Assembly (NCBI GenBank): GCA_001464665.1
Contig: LNDP01000024.1
Coordinates: 372,001-436,000, forward strand
Reading direction: 5' to 3'
Length of the DNA: 64,000 nt
From: Acidobacteria bacterium Ga0074141
Lineage (GTDB): Bacteria; Acidobacteriota; Blastocatellia; Pyrinomonadales; Pyrinomonadaceae
Under the pieces are notes generated by a model. It saw only the letters and a list, made by a program, of their open reading frames with translations. It was not told the origin of the DNA and ran no database searches. The first letter of the stretch is position 1; every line of letters starts with the position of its first letter. Position numbers and translations under genes: made by a program. Positions 54,232 to 63,238 of this stretch are shown here, piece after piece.

Positions 54232-55209
54232 CTACCAGCCCAACACATAAGCAAACATCAGCGGGGCGACGATCGAGGCGTCGCTCTCGACTATGAATTT
54301 CGGTGTTGAGGCTTCGAGTTTACCCCAGGTGATCTTTTCATTGGGGACGGCGCCGGAGTAGGAGCCGTACGACGTGGTCGAGTCCGAGATCTGGCAGAAG
54401 TAGCCCCAGACCGGGACGCCCGTCCGCTGCAGGTCCTGGTGGAGCATCGGGACAACGCAGATCGGGAAATCGCCCGCGATGCCGCCGCCGATCTGGAAAA
54501 ATCCGACGCGGGACTCATCGGTCGCATTGGCCGTGTACCACTCGGCAAGCATCGTCATATATTCGATGCCGGTGCGGACAGTGTGGACGTTCTCGACATC
54601 GCCGGTGATCACATGGCCGGCGAACATATTGCCCATCGTCGAATCTTCCCATCCCGGCACGACCATCGGCAGGTTCTTCTCCGCCGCGGCGTACATCCAC
54701 GAGTCCTTCACATCTATCTGGTAATACTCCTCAAGCGAGCCATTCCGCAGCACCTGATACATAAATTCGTGCGGAAAGTAACGCTGGCCTTCGGCCTCGG
54801 CCCGCGTCCAGACCTCGACCATCGCCTTCTCCAGCCGCCGCATCGCTTCGTGTTCCGGGATGCAAGTGTCGGTAACGCGGTTCATGTGGCGGTCGAGCAA
54901 CGCCTGCTCGTCCTCGGCCGTCAGGTCGCGATAGTTCGGCACGCGTTCGTAAAAATCGTGTGCGACCAGGTTGAATAGATCTTCCTCAAGGTTCGCACCC
55001 GTGCACGAAATTATCTGCACCTTGTCCTGCCGGATCATCTCTGCAAGGCTTAACCCCAACTCCGCCGTGCTCATCGCCCCGGCAAGCGTGATCATCATCT
55101 TCCCGCCGCCGTCCAGATGCTGAACATACCCCTCCGCCGCGTCGATCAAAGCCGCCGCATTAAAGTGCCGATAGTGATGCTTGATAAATTCTGTGATCTG
55201 TCCGTTCAT
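54232..55209 (-). CDS. Deoxyhypusine synthase family protein
   Basis: 325 residues. Family features: LAGAMSTAELGLSLAEMIRQ, ISCTGANLEEDLFNLV, GGGIAGDFPICVVP, DSTTSYGSYSGAVPNEKITW and the catalytic-Lys context WGKLEAS. In bacteria without eIF5A the enzyme family is linked to polyamine metabolism (homospermidine-type reactions); the true substrate here is open. Its 3' end is duplicated at 53524. Confidence 0.92.
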   Translation of the reverse strand: MNGQITEFIKHHYRHFNAAALIDAAEGYVQHLDGGGKMMITLAGAMSTAELGLSLAEMIRQDKVQIISCTGANLEEDLFNLVAHDFYERVPNYRDLTAEDEQALLDRHMNRVTDTCIPEHEAMRRLEKAMVEVWTRAEAEGQRYFPHEFMYQVLRNGSLEEYYQIDVKDSWMYAAAEKNLPMVVPGWEDSTMGNMFAGHVITGDVENVHTVRTGIEYMTMLAEWYTANATDESRVGFFQIGGGIAGDFPICVVPMLHQDLQRTGVPVWGYFCQISDSTTSYGSYSGAVPNEKITWGKLEASTPKFIVESDASIVAPLMFAYVLGW

Positions 55210-55337
55210 ATCGCGTTTCCTTCGATGATACGACTAAAGCGAAATGAATCAAAAAGCCTCGTCGAACTTAAGACCGTGTTAATAAGTCTCCCCGCTGCTG
55301 TTCAGTTTCTGGTCATAGGTTTATAAAATCGGTGATC

Positions 55338-56933
55338 ATGAAAAGCATTTTGAAAGTCGCATTCGTGCTCCTCGCATGTTTAGCCCTCGCTCCGGTCTCG
55401 CTCTTCGCGCAAGGCTCCGTTACCGGCTTCGTTTATGCCGATGCCAACGCTAACGGTAAACGCGATACCAGTGAACGAGGTATCGGCCGGGTCGCGGTCA
55501 GCAACGGCGTGGAGGTTGTTTTGACCGATGCAAGCGGCAGATACACTCTGCCCATCGCAAACGACACGACCATTTTTGTCATCAAGCCGGCCGGTTACAA
55601 CGTCCCGCGGAATGAACTGAACCAGCCGCAGTACTTCTACGTCCACAAACCAAGCGGTTCGCCAAGGCTTCAGTACAAGGCGTTTGACCCGACCGGCCCG
55701 CTGCCCGCCTCCGTAGATTTTGGGCTGAGTCCGGCTAGCGACGACAAGAAGTTTACGGCACTCGTTTTCGGCGATCCGCAGCCGTACACCATCGAGGAGG
55801 TCAACTATTTCGCTCGCGGCATCGTCGCCGAGGTCAAGGGCATCAAGAACGTGGCCTTCGGCCTTGCTCTCGGCGATATTGTTGGTGACGACCTCGATCT
55901 ATTCCCGCCCTATAGCAAAGCGGTCGCCGAGGTCGGCATTCCGTGGTACAACGTTTACGGCAACCACGATATGAACTTTGACGCCAAGACCGATGAGCTT
56001 GCCGACGAGACATTCGAGTACAACTTCGGCCCGGCAGACTACGCCTTCGTTTATGGCGACGCCCACTTCATCGTGCTCGATGACGTTCTTTATCCCGATC
56101 CTCGCGATGGCGAAGGCTATTGGGGCGGATTCCGCAAAGATCAGCTCGACTTTGTCGAAAACTATTTGCGAACCGTTCCGAAAGATAAGCTGATCGTCCT
56201 TTCCGTTCACATCCCGCTGTTTCATCAGAATGAGAACACCTTCCGAAACTCCGACCGGCAGCGGCTCTTTGACCTTTTGAGGGAATTCCCGAACACGCTT
56301 TCGATGTCCGCACATACCCACATTCAGCGGCACAATTTTTACGGCAAGGAAGATGGATTCGACCGCGAAAAGCCGCACCACGAATACAACGCCGGCACGA
56401 CCTCCGGCGATTGGTATTCCGGCGAGATCACCGCTGCCGGAGTGCCTGATTCGACAATGCGCGATGGCACGCCTCGCGGCTATGCTTTCCTCAATATCGA
56501 GGGAAACAAGTACACCATCGAATACAAAGCCGCCGAAAAACCGAGAGACTACCAAATAAGGATCTCTCACCCGAAGCTGATTGCCACACCCGGTTGGGTC
56601 ACCGGAGCGATCTTTGCCAATTTCTTTATGGGCTATAAGACAGACAGGGTCGAATACAAGATCGGCAGCGGGGACTGGCGGCCGATGACGCACGTTGAAA
56701 CATTTGACCCGTCCTACGCCTGGTCTGTGCTCAAGTGGGACGTGACCGACACGCTTTTCCCCGGCCGTCGTCCATCAAACCCGATCAACAGCACACATAT
56801 CTGGCGAGGTGCGATCCCACGAGACCTGCCGCTTGGCGAGCACCGCGTCGAGGTGCGGGCCACAGATATGTTTGGTAAAGTGCACACTCAGAGCAGCAGT
56901 TTCAGGGTAGTTCCAAGGATCGAGATAAAGTAG
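55338..56933 (+). CDS. Exported calcineurin-like phosphoesterase
   Basis: 531 residues from the ATG at 55338; signal peptide FVLLACLALAPVSLFAQ. Residues about 25-110 are a Calx/SdrD-type domain (GFVYADANANGKRDTSERGI, with EF-like aspartates), then the metallophosphoesterase domain with FGDPQPYT (Asp), GDIVGDD, GNHD and HTHIQRHN (His). C-terminal module of about 150 residues is beta-rich. Divergent from the synthase gene; substrate unknown. Confidence 0.88.
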   Translation: MKSILKVAFVLLACLALAPVSLFAQGSVTGFVYADANANGKRDTSERGIGRVAVSNGVEVVLTDASGRYTLPIANDTTIFVIKPAGYNVPRNELNQPQYFYVHKPSGSPRLQYKAFDPTGPLPASVDFGLSPASDDKKFTALVFGDPQPYTIEEVNYFARGIVAEVKGIKNVAFGLALGDIVGDDLDLFPPYSKAVAEVGIPWYNVYGNHDMNFDAKTDELADETFEYNFGPADYAFVYGDAHFIVLDDVLYPDPRDGEGYWGGFRKDQLDFVENYLRTVPKDKLIVLSVHIPLFHQNENTFRNSDRQRLFDLLREFPNTLSMSAHTHIQRHNFYGKEDGFDREKPHHEYNAGTTSGDWYSGEITAAGVPDSTMRDGTPRGYAFLNIEGNKYTIEYKAAEKPRDYQIRISHPKLIATPGWVTGAIFANFFMGYKTDRVEYKIGSGDWRPMTHVETFDPSYAWSVLKWDVTDTLFPGRRPSNPINSTHIWRGAIPRDLPLGEHRVEVRATDMFGKVHTQSSSFRVVPRIEIK

Positions 56934-57016
56934 TTGGGGAATCGTCGTCAAGATTCTGTTTTACCTTGATCGCGAACCGCGGGCGCTCGATCGCTTTTGT
57001 GAAATGATCTAAATGG

Positions 57017-57754
57017 TCATTCATCTTCGGAATCGTCGAACAAATATTCCAGAATTTTCTCTGGTTTATTCAAAAACTCCTTTGTGATCGTGAAATGTTC
57101 GGTCTCTCGGTAGTCGATGGGCTCGATCCCGCTTTCTGAAAAATGGTAGATGAGAGCTCCGGGGTAAGCCATCAGGATCGGGGAATGGGTCGCGATTATA
57201 AGCTGCGATTCGAGCTCCGTAACAAGATGATGAAAGGTCGCGAGGGCTGCAAGCTGCCTTGCGGGCGAAAGCGCCGCTTCGGGCTCATCAAAAAGATAGA
57301 TGCCCGCACCCCGAAGCTTATTCGTCATCGTCGCCAGAAATGACTCGCCGTGAGATTGCTCGTGCAGCGACTTCCCGCCGTAGGTCCACAAGAATTCCTG
57401 CCGACCGTCGTCCATGTACGATGCCAGATTGTAAAAGCTTTCGGCTCGGAGGAAATATGAATCCTTCGGAAATCTGTGGCTTCGGATAAGGCGAGAATAG
57501 TGGCAGAGTTCGGAATGCGTATCGGCGGTGGAAAACAAAGTGTTTCGAGTTCCACCTTCCGGATTCAGCCCGACGTGGTAGGCGATCGCCTCAAGAAACG
57601 TCGATTTGCCGCTGCCGTTCTCGCCGACGAAGAATGTGACCTTTTTATCGAACCTCAGCCTTTCAAACTCCGCGAGTGCGCTCAGCGAAAACGGATACTC
57701 GCCAAACGACGGCACCTTTTCGCGATCAAGCACAAACTCAAGTAGATACGACAT
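57017..57754 (-). CDS. AAA/ABC-type ATPase (AAA_21-like)
   Basis: 245 residues. Walker A FVGENGSGKSTFLEA, signature-like SHGESFLATM, Walker B GIYLFDEPEAALS and H-loop IATHSPIL. Single-domain ATPase related to SMC/RecF/OLD-type proteins; often a defence or DNA-repair associated component. No OLD-type TOPRIM domain or partner gene is adjacent. Acidic tail. Confidence 0.85.
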   Translation of the reverse strand: MSYLLEFVLDREKVPSFGEYPFSLSALAEFERLRFDKKVTFFVGENGSGKSTFLEAIAYHVGLNPEGGTRNTLFSTADTHSELCHYSRLIRSHRFPKDSYFLRAESFYNLASYMDDGRQEFLWTYGGKSLHEQSHGESFLATMTNKLRGAGIYLFDEPEAALSPARQLAALATFHHLVTELESQLIIATHSPILMAYPGALIYHFSESGIEPIDYRETEHFTITKEFLNKPEKILEYLFDDSEDE

Positions 57755-57851
57755 TACGCTCTTTGCTCACCGATAGATCTGAGCTCGATTCAGCCCGAAA
57801 CTAACTGGATGATATTCGCAAGATGCGCCTATAATCAACATTGCCGCCGCT

Positions 57852-58400
57852 ATGCCGACCATCTTTACACATCCCGCCGTTCCGCTCGCCATCGGCTTTG
57901 GGCTCGGGGCAAATGTGATACCGCCGCGGCTCTTGGCGGCGGGTGTTGCGGCGTCCGTGATTCCGGATCTTGATGTGCTGGCCTTTCGGCTCGGCATTGC
58001 ATATTCGAGCGAATGGGGCCATCGCGGCTTTAGCCATTCGCTCGCTTTTGCGGCTGCTCTTGCATTCGTTGCCGCACTTTTCGCTCCGTGGTTAATAGCG
58101 AAGCGAGTTGCCGCATTTCTATTCGTGTTCGTTTCGGCGGCGTCGCACGGCTTGCTTGATATGTTGACCACGGGCGGGCTCGGCGTCGCACTTCTCTGGC
58201 CCTATGCAACCGAACGAATGTTCTTCCCGTGGCGTGTTATCGTCGTCTCGCCGTTCAGCCTTTCTGAGTTCATCGGCCTCCGCGGCTGGCGGGTCATCGG
58301 CTCCGAACTTCTCTGGGTCTGGCTCCCCGCCGCCATCGCCTTTGTCGTAATCGCCATCGCAACCGCGGGCCGAAGGACCTCCCCGGAGCTAAAAAACTGA
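57852..58400 (+). CDS. YdjM-type membrane metal-dependent hydrolase family protein
   Basis: 182 residues with four to five membrane segments. PTIFTHPAVPLAIGFGLG at the start, VIPDLDVLAF and WGHRGFSHSLAF with the paired His, then SHGLLDMLTTGG, the LexA-binding-inner-membrane/YdjM pattern. Start at the ATG 57852. Function unknown, may be a membrane hydrolase. Confidence 0.85.
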   Translation: MPTIFTHPAVPLAIGFGLGANVIPPRLLAAGVAASVIPDLDVLAFRLGIAYSSEWGHRGFSHSLAFAAALAFVAALFAPWLIAKRVAAFLFVFVSAASHGLLDMLTTGGLGVALLWPYATERMFFPWRVIVVSPFSLSEFIGLRGWRVIGSELLWVWLPAAIAFVVIAIATAGRRTSPELKN

Positions 58401-58430
58401 TTGACATTACCGCGGTAATGCATCTAATAT
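58401..58430 (+). promoter_or_regulatory. VapBC promoter with operator between -35 and -10
   Basis: TTGACA (58401-58406), 18 bases, TAATAT (58425-58430). A perfect palindrome ATTACCGCGGTAAT (58406-58419) lies between the boxes, an excellent place for autorepression by the antitoxin-toxin complex. The start codon of the antitoxin (58437) is 7 bases after the -10, so the mRNA is probably leaderless. Confidence 0.75.
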
Positions 58431-58436
58431 CCACGT

Positions 58437-58706
58437 ATGCAAAAGGTAAGATCGCGGATCACAGCACAGGGGCAAATATCGGTCCCCGCATCGGTGAGAA
58501 AGAAGCTCGGCATCGGCCCCGGCTCCGTCATCGAATGGGAAGAAAAGGGCGAGGACGTCATCGTGAAGCGGTCGAACCTCTATTCGCTCGACGATCTGCA
58601 TAAAGAGGTCTTCGGCGATGAAAAGCCACCTAAGAAGACACTCAAGGAATTAAAGGAAGGTATCGCTCAGTACGTCCGAAAGAAGCATGAAAGCGGTCGA
58701 TACTAA
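58437..58706 (+). CDS. AbrB-type antitoxin (VapB)
   Basis: 89 residues. VRSRITAQGQISVPASVRKK is the AbrB/MazE N-terminal DNA-binding hairpin; the middle binds the toxin (SLDDLHKEVFG) and the tail is basic. ATG at 58437 lies 7 bp after the -10 box, with no RBS. Overlaps the next gene by 20 bp. Not closely alike to the other VapB at 43404. Confidence 0.9.
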   Translation: MQKVRSRITAQGQISVPASVRKKLGIGPGSVIEWEEKGEDVIVKRSNLYSLDDLHKEVFGDEKPPKKTLKELKEGIAQYVRKKHESGRY

Positions 58707-59076
58707 TGTCCTGGTCCGCATATTTACCGAAGACGACCCTCGGCAATCAAAGCTTGCAAAGGCTTTCGTTGGCTCTCAGGCTTGGGTTACCCACATCGCG
58801 CTCGTCGAGACTATCTGGGTGCTTCGATCTGTGTTTGAGAGACCCAAGGCCGACCTCGTCCGTGCGGTCGAGGTCACATTAAAGAACGAGGCATTGGTGC
58901 TGCAGGAGCCGGAGGTTGTCGCCGAAGCCCTGTCGCTTTTCAAGACCAATTCGGGCGTCGCGTTCTCGGATTGCATGATCCTTGCGGTTTCGAAAAAGGC
59001 CGGGCACACGCCGCTCGGCACCTTCGACACGAAGCTTGCAAAGATCGACGGCACAACGCTGATCCGAAGTAGCTAA
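58687..59076 (+). CDS. vapC: PIN-domain toxin (VapC)
   Basis: 129 residues. PIN-domain acids: AVDTNVLVRIFTEDD (Asp), TWVHIALVETIWVL-type Glu (ALVETIWVLRS), VAFSDCMILAVSKKAG (Asp), LGTFDTKLAKI. Ribonuclease toxin; antitoxin upstream overlaps by 20 bp. Confidence 0.92.
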   Translation: MKAVDTNVLVRIFTEDDPRQSKLAKAFVGSQAWVTHIALVETIWVLRSVFERPKADLVRAVEVTLKNEALVLQEPEVVAEALSLFKTNSGVAFSDCMILAVSKKAGHTPLGTFDTKLAKIDGTTLIRSS

Positions 59077-59082
59077 CCGCCA

Positions 59083-59454
59083 ATGCCCTTTCTTACAAAA
59101 TACGTTCTTTGGGTCGATTGCATCGGCGCTTTCGTGACCGGGGCTCTTTTGCTCATACTTAGCGGCTACATCGCCCCGCTTTACAGCCTGCCGCAATCAT
59201 GGGTCGTCGGCCACGCAGCTGTCCACCTTGTTTACGGAACCTATTCCTTCTCGCTCGCGATTAGGCGAACGCGGCCGATTCTGCTTATAAAACTACTCGT
59301 TTTCGCCAACGCCGCGTGGGCATTTTTGTGTATTGTGTTCGCCGCACGCATGGTCGGCGGAGATTCGGTCCTTGCCGCTGCGCACTTCCTCGTTGAGGGC
59401 CTCTACGTCGGCGGTCTCGCAATGGCCGAATGGACCGTCCGCGAAGATCTCTAG
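59083..59454 (+). CDS. Small four-helix membrane protein
   Basis: 123 residues, four predicted membrane segments (YVLWVDCIGAFVTGALLLIL, VVGHAAVHLVYGTYSFSLAI, ILLIKLLVFANAAWAFLCIV, AHFLVEGLYVGGLAMA). No family recognised with certainty. Six bp after vapC, so probably read with it. Confidence 0.7.
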   Translation: MPFLTKYVLWVDCIGAFVTGALLLILSGYIAPLYSLPQSWVVGHAAVHLVYGTYSFSLAIRRTRPILLIKLLVFANAAWAFLCIVFAARMVGGDSVLAAAHFLVEGLYVGGLAMAEWTVREDL

Positions 59455-59673
59455 TCAAAGCTTCTTGGCAAGGCGGCACTTTCATTTCAAAATGGCCGCA
59501 CGCTGGCGTATCATCAAGGGAAATCGCAGCAGGCAAACGATCGGTGTGCAGAGTTTTCCGAAGGTCGGGACTGTTGCCGCGAGTGCCGGGGTCGAAGCTA
59601 CGCCGCACTTCGCACCGACCTGATGCGACATGCGAGAGCGACCGTTGCCTCTACGGAGAATCAGGCGTTTAAG
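59455..59673. other. Intergenic stretch, no gene called
   Basis: About 220 bp. Open frames here overlap each other and lack an RBS and family features. The promoter of the gene at 59674 is probably here but I see no clear boxes. Confidence 0.3.
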
Positions 59674-60393
59674 ATGAACAAGAATTTGCTTTCACAATTG
59701 CGTGAAAAAGCTCAAGAGGGAATCGCAAAACGCATTTTTGCAGATGCGGATAATACCGATGCGGAGCTCCGCAAACTGGCCGACATGATCGCCGCAAAGT
59801 GCGAGGCCGTTCCGGTTTACGGCCCGATAAAGCAACAGGCCCGTGCCGCCGAAAAGGTTGAGAGCGACTATGGAGGTGACTGGTATGGCATCAAAGACGC
59901 CGTCCGGATGACCATCGTTGCCCCGACCCTGAGCAGCCTCCGGCAGGTTCAGAGCTTGATCCGTGAGGAGTGCGTTGCACGGAACGGGCTCAGCTTGCTC
60001 AAGGACGTCGAAGTTTTCGCCGCCTCCTCGCCCTGCGGCTATTCGGGAATGAACTTCGTCGTCTCTATGTCCAACGGTCGCCCGGCCGAGATCCAGGCGA
60101 ACATCCCCGAGGTCATGTACGGCCAGTTGAGTGAGAAGAACTTCCGCGGGACCGTCGGTGAAGAGAAGTTCAATGAGATAAGGGGCCGATATCGGGTCGA
60201 TGGCGGGCTGGGACACGGACTCTATGAGATCTACCGGGTCTCGCCCGGAAGCGTCAAGTCGAAGCAAGCAGCCCTTATCAGCAAGTCATACTTCAACCAT
60301 CTCCGCGGGTTCCCGACCTTCACCGCCACCGAGGAACTACAGCGCGAACTTGCCGCCATCATCAAAGCCAACCCGACCATCTTCCATCGCTAG
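59674..60393 (+). CDS. RelA/SpoT-like nucleotidyltransferase-fold protein
   Basis: 239 residues from the ATG at 59674. GDWYGIKDAVRMTIVAPTL and, 80 residues later, CGYSGMNFVVS with GRPAEIQANIPEVM correspond to the RelA/SpoT synthetase positions (the DxxGxRI-type strand, the GYxSxH strand and the ExQx motif). The His of the family strand is replaced by Asn (GYSGMN), so (p)ppGpp synthesis may be lost or altered. No HD hydrolase or TGS domain, so it resembles the small-alarmone-synthetase or toxin-type group. Not verified by search. Confidence 0.7.
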   Translation: MNKNLLSQLREKAQEGIAKRIFADADNTDAELRKLADMIAAKCEAVPVYGPIKQQARAAEKVESDYGGDWYGIKDAVRMTIVAPTLSSLRQVQSLIREECVARNGLSLLKDVEVFAASSPCGYSGMNFVVSMSNGRPAEIQANIPEVMYGQLSEKNFRGTVGEEKFNEIRGRYRVDGGLGHGLYEIYRVSPGSVKSKQAALISKSYFNHLRGFPTFTATEELQRELAAIIKANPTIFHR

Positions 60394-60496
60394 CGGCTGA
60401 GAAACCGTTGCAGGTCGCCGTCCTTGGCCCAGCAAGAATTGAGTGTCATCCCGCGAATCGGTCAATTCCCGCATCTGGCTGTCGCGAATCTGCGAA

Positions 60497-60853
60497 ATGT
60501 TCAGCATGAAGTTGATGATCGTCATCTCGCTTGTGCTCAATATCGCCGTTCTTATACCGGTTTGTTATGGCCTTATTTCCGATGCTGAGTGGGCACGCGA
60601 AAGCTATGGGAATGCGACTGCAGCTCGCGGCATTTTGCTCTCGGTCTATATTTCTATCGCTCTGATCTCCCTTGGGCTGCTCGTGCGTATCGAGCCTAAG
60701 TTCGTCGCGGCACTTCTGCTTGTGCAGATCATTTACAAGGTCATTACACCCTTTGCTGTCGGAACCGTTTCCAACCCAGTGGTCGTAAGCAACCTGCTGA
60801 TCGCAATGGTTCACTCCGTCACACTTTTTATGATCTATCGGGAAAATGGTTAA
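60497..60853 (+). CDS. Small membrane protein, unknown
   Basis: 118 residues from the ATG at 60497 (MFSMKLMIVISLV; an ATG at 60506 is equally possible). Four membrane segments. No family recognised. Followed immediately by a strong terminator; the nrdB fragment begins 54 bp after its stop. Confidence 0.65.
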   Translation: MFSMKLMIVISLVLNIAVLIPVCYGLISDAEWARESYGNATAARGILLSVYISIALISLGLLVRIEPKFVAALLLVQIIYKVITPFAVGTVSNPVVVSNLLIAMVHSVTLFMIYRENG

Positions 60854-60890
60854 CCCCGAGATACTCCGTGGCATCTCGGGGTCATTTTTT
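60854..60890 (+). terminator. Intrinsic terminator
   Basis: 9-bp stem CCCCGAGAT/ATCTCGGGG with a 10-base loop and TCATTTTTT after it. Begins at the stop codon of the small membrane protein. Confidence 0.9.
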
Positions 60891-60906
60891 CGTATTTCGG
60901 TCGTAT

Positions 60907-61011
60907 CTAAAACGCTTCGCTGAAGCTGACCTCGCCGGCGACTGAGACTTGGTATGCCGAGACGCGGCGTTCGAAGAAATTCGTGAGTTCCTGAACATCC
61001 ATAATCTCCAT
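60907..61011 (-). pseudogene. Fragment of the nrdB 3' end
   Basis: 31 codons ending GEVSFSEAF-stop match the last 31 of nrdB at 63287: 10 bases differ and all are synonymous (the stop is TAG instead of TAA). A 50-base block (60929-60978 against 63309-63358) is identical. Further upstream codons match weakly (MEIM for MDLQ). Stands alone, with no start codon. Confidence 0.95.
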
Positions 61012-61220
61012 GCATCAAAACAGATTGTTGGTGGTAACAACGGCGAGTGAAAACCGAGTGCCGTCGTGTGACAACAGTCACATACTCCGGATAGATAAGA
61101 GGTGTAAATAAACTCGGCGGGTACTATCCACGCCTGGTTCACACGCTCAACGCAAACTGGCTGCTTGCTTAGAACCCGAGGGGGGCCGGACGATAACTGC
61201 TCGCTGCAGGAGGTATCGTA
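61012..61220. other. Leader region of the HAF-repeat gene
   Basis: About 210 bp after the nrdB fragment. Contains the AGGAGGT ribosome-binding site at 61209-61215, five bases before the ATG. I see no clear -35/-10 pair and no gene. Confidence 0.4.
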
Positions 61221-63218
61221 ATGCTCTCTAAAGTTCATATTCGACCTAGACCTACCTATCTAGCCCTCGGGATTTTCCTTCTACTCATTTTAACCTCATT
61301 AGGCGTGCTTGTCCGGAGCGTTCCGGCACAGGGTATTCCACCTGTTTTTGAACTGCACTTTCTTGGCAATGGATCGCCCACCGCCATAAACAACCAGCGG
61401 ACCGTCATTGGGACACGGACAATCGCTGGTAATTACCAACCCCTCGTGAGTACCAACAGTGAAGCGTGGACAGTATTGCCCGTCCCGCCGGGCTCGATGA
61501 GCACGTTCCCGACCGATATCAACGATCTCGGAGTGATCGTCGGCGTTTCCTTCAGCCCTCAATGGAATCCGACAGGGGTCCGCTGGACGATCGGGACGAA
61601 CGGCTACGCGCTCGAGGTACTTCCGCTGCCCCCAGGGGATACCTCCGCCTTCCCGACGGGCATCAACGACTTGGGGCAGATCATCGGCTCCAGGAGTTCC
61701 CTTGGATATGTTCCGACAGGCACCGGCTGGGTCTTTAGTGATCAGGCCGGTTTTACGCGTTTGACCGATTTCGACTTTTGGATCGTCCCACGCGACATAA
61801 ATAATTCGGGCCTGATCATCGGCGGTCAGGAACGGCTCAACCTTGCCACCGGCCAGGTCGATGTGACCGGTGAGGGGCCACCAAATTACCAACCGATAGC
61901 GAGCGCGGCAATAAACTCTAGTGGAATGATGGTGGGCTCATCGCCGCTGCGGTCGACCTCATTGAACGTTGTTTCAGTTTTCAAATACTTGCCCGAAAGC
62001 GGGTGGGCATTCATTGCCGGTTCCAGCCGTTATACGGTTGCCTACGACATAAATGACAACGGCGATATCGGTTATGGTGAATTGGGGGCCGGACTTCACC
62101 TCACCGGACTGGGAAACTTTTCCGTATCGAGTCTGCTGAGTCCGGAGACGGTCGGCAATGGATGGATAATAACCGGCAACGGTGCCTTTCTGAACAATAG
62201 TCGTGAGGTTGCGACGGTCGGGCGAAATACTGTGACCGGTGAAAACGGTGCCGTGCTTCTGCTGCCTGTCGGAAACGTGCCGGCACCCACGGCTCCAACG
62301 GATCTCGCCGGCGTGCCGCACCCGGCAACGCGAATGGAGCCCTTTAATTCCGTCGAACTGACGTGGGTAAATACAAGCCCGCTGACCCGTGGATGGGAGC
62401 TTCAGCGTAGCGTTGCAGGCTCATCGACGTGGGAGATACTTTCGCTTGTCCCGCCCGGCACAACTCCGCAGCATTCTGATACAACGGTCGGCGTGAACGT
62501 GACCTACAATTACCGCGTGCGGGCTACCGGACTCGGCGGGCCCAGCCCCTGGTCGAATATTGCGGTCGCAACGTCGCCCGCCACACCGCTAGACACGACC
62601 CCACCGGTGGTGACTCTACTGGAACCGACGGATGGAGCAACCGTATCGGGTTTAGTTGCGGTCCGGTCTACGGCAACCGACAATGTCGAGATCGAGTATC
62701 AAGAGATCAGTTTTTGGAACCAATTCACAGGACAGCAGGTCATTATCGGGTCATCAGGTGCGGGCGGCGAGATCTCATTCACTTGGGACACGCGTCAGTT
62801 GACCGCTGGGACCTATACGGTGAGAGCATTCGCCTATGACACGCTGGGCAACTTTAGCCAGAATGAGGCCAACGTCAACATCGTCAGCGAAACCGGTGGC
62901 ATTTTGCGCGTCAGTTCGCTCGCTTTGACTTCAATAAGGTTAAAAACCGGAATTTGGGTGATAGGATATGCACGCGTCTTGGACGCTGCCGGAAACGCTG
63001 TGCCCGACGCAACAGTCTCAGTAACGTGGCGGACGCCGAACGGACGATGGGTCTTTCAAACCTCCCAGACGAACGCTCAAGGCATCGCGGCTCTTTCGGT
63101 CCTGTCGGTCCCCGGTACATACCGCCTGACCATAAGTGACGTAACGAGAAAGGGTTATGAGCTTGATCGTGCGAATAGTCAGTTGACTGCGAAATACTGG
63201 CGGCTAAATGCAGAGTAG
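61221..63218 (+). CDS. Secreted HAF-repeat protein with fibronectin/Ig-like domains
   Basis: 665 residues; signal/anchor YLALGIFLLLILTSLGVLV. Residues about 40-345 carry HAF-type repeats with D-I-N-x-x-G-x-I-x-G motifs (DINDLGVIVGVS, GINDLGQIIGSR, DINNSGLIIGGQ, AINSSGMMVGSS, DINDNGDIGYG). Then an Fn3-type domain (about 366-455), a bacterial Ig-like domain (PPVVTLLEPTDGATVSG) and a C-terminal beta domain (ARVLDAAGNAVPDATVSVTW). Presumed surface or secreted protein. Excellent AGGAGGT RBS. Lies between the nrdB fragment and nrdB, so it is cargo. Confidence 0.85.
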   Translation: MLSKVHIRPRPTYLALGIFLLLILTSLGVLVRSVPAQGIPPVFELHFLGNGSPTAINNQRTVIGTRTIAGNYQPLVSTNSEAWTVLPVPPGSMSTFPTDINDLGVIVGVSFSPQWNPTGVRWTIGTNGYALEVLPLPPGDTSAFPTGINDLGQIIGSRSSLGYVPTGTGWVFSDQAGFTRLTDFDFWIVPRDINNSGLIIGGQERLNLATGQVDVTGEGPPNYQPIASAAINSSGMMVGSSPLRSTSLNVVSVFKYLPESGWAFIAGSSRYTVAYDINDNGDIGYGELGAGLHLTGLGNFSVSSLLSPETVGNGWIITGNGAFLNNSREVATVGRNTVTGENGAVLLLPVGNVPAPTAPTDLAGVPHPATRMEPFNSVELTWVNTSPLTRGWELQRSVAGSSTWEILSLVPPGTTPQHSDTTVGVNVTYNYRVRATGLGGPSPWSNIAVATSPATPLDTTPPVVTLLEPTDGATVSGLVAVRSTATDNVEIEYQEISFWNQFTGQQVIIGSSGAGGEISFTWDTRQLTAGTYTVRAFAYDTLGNFSQNEANVNIVSETGGILRVSSLALTSIRLKTGIWVIGYARVLDAAGNAVPDATVSVTWRTPNGRWVFQTSQTNAQGIAALSVLSVPGTYRLTISDVTRKGYELDRANSQLTAKYWRLNAE

Positions 63219-63238
63219 AATTCAAAAGATAATTATGA

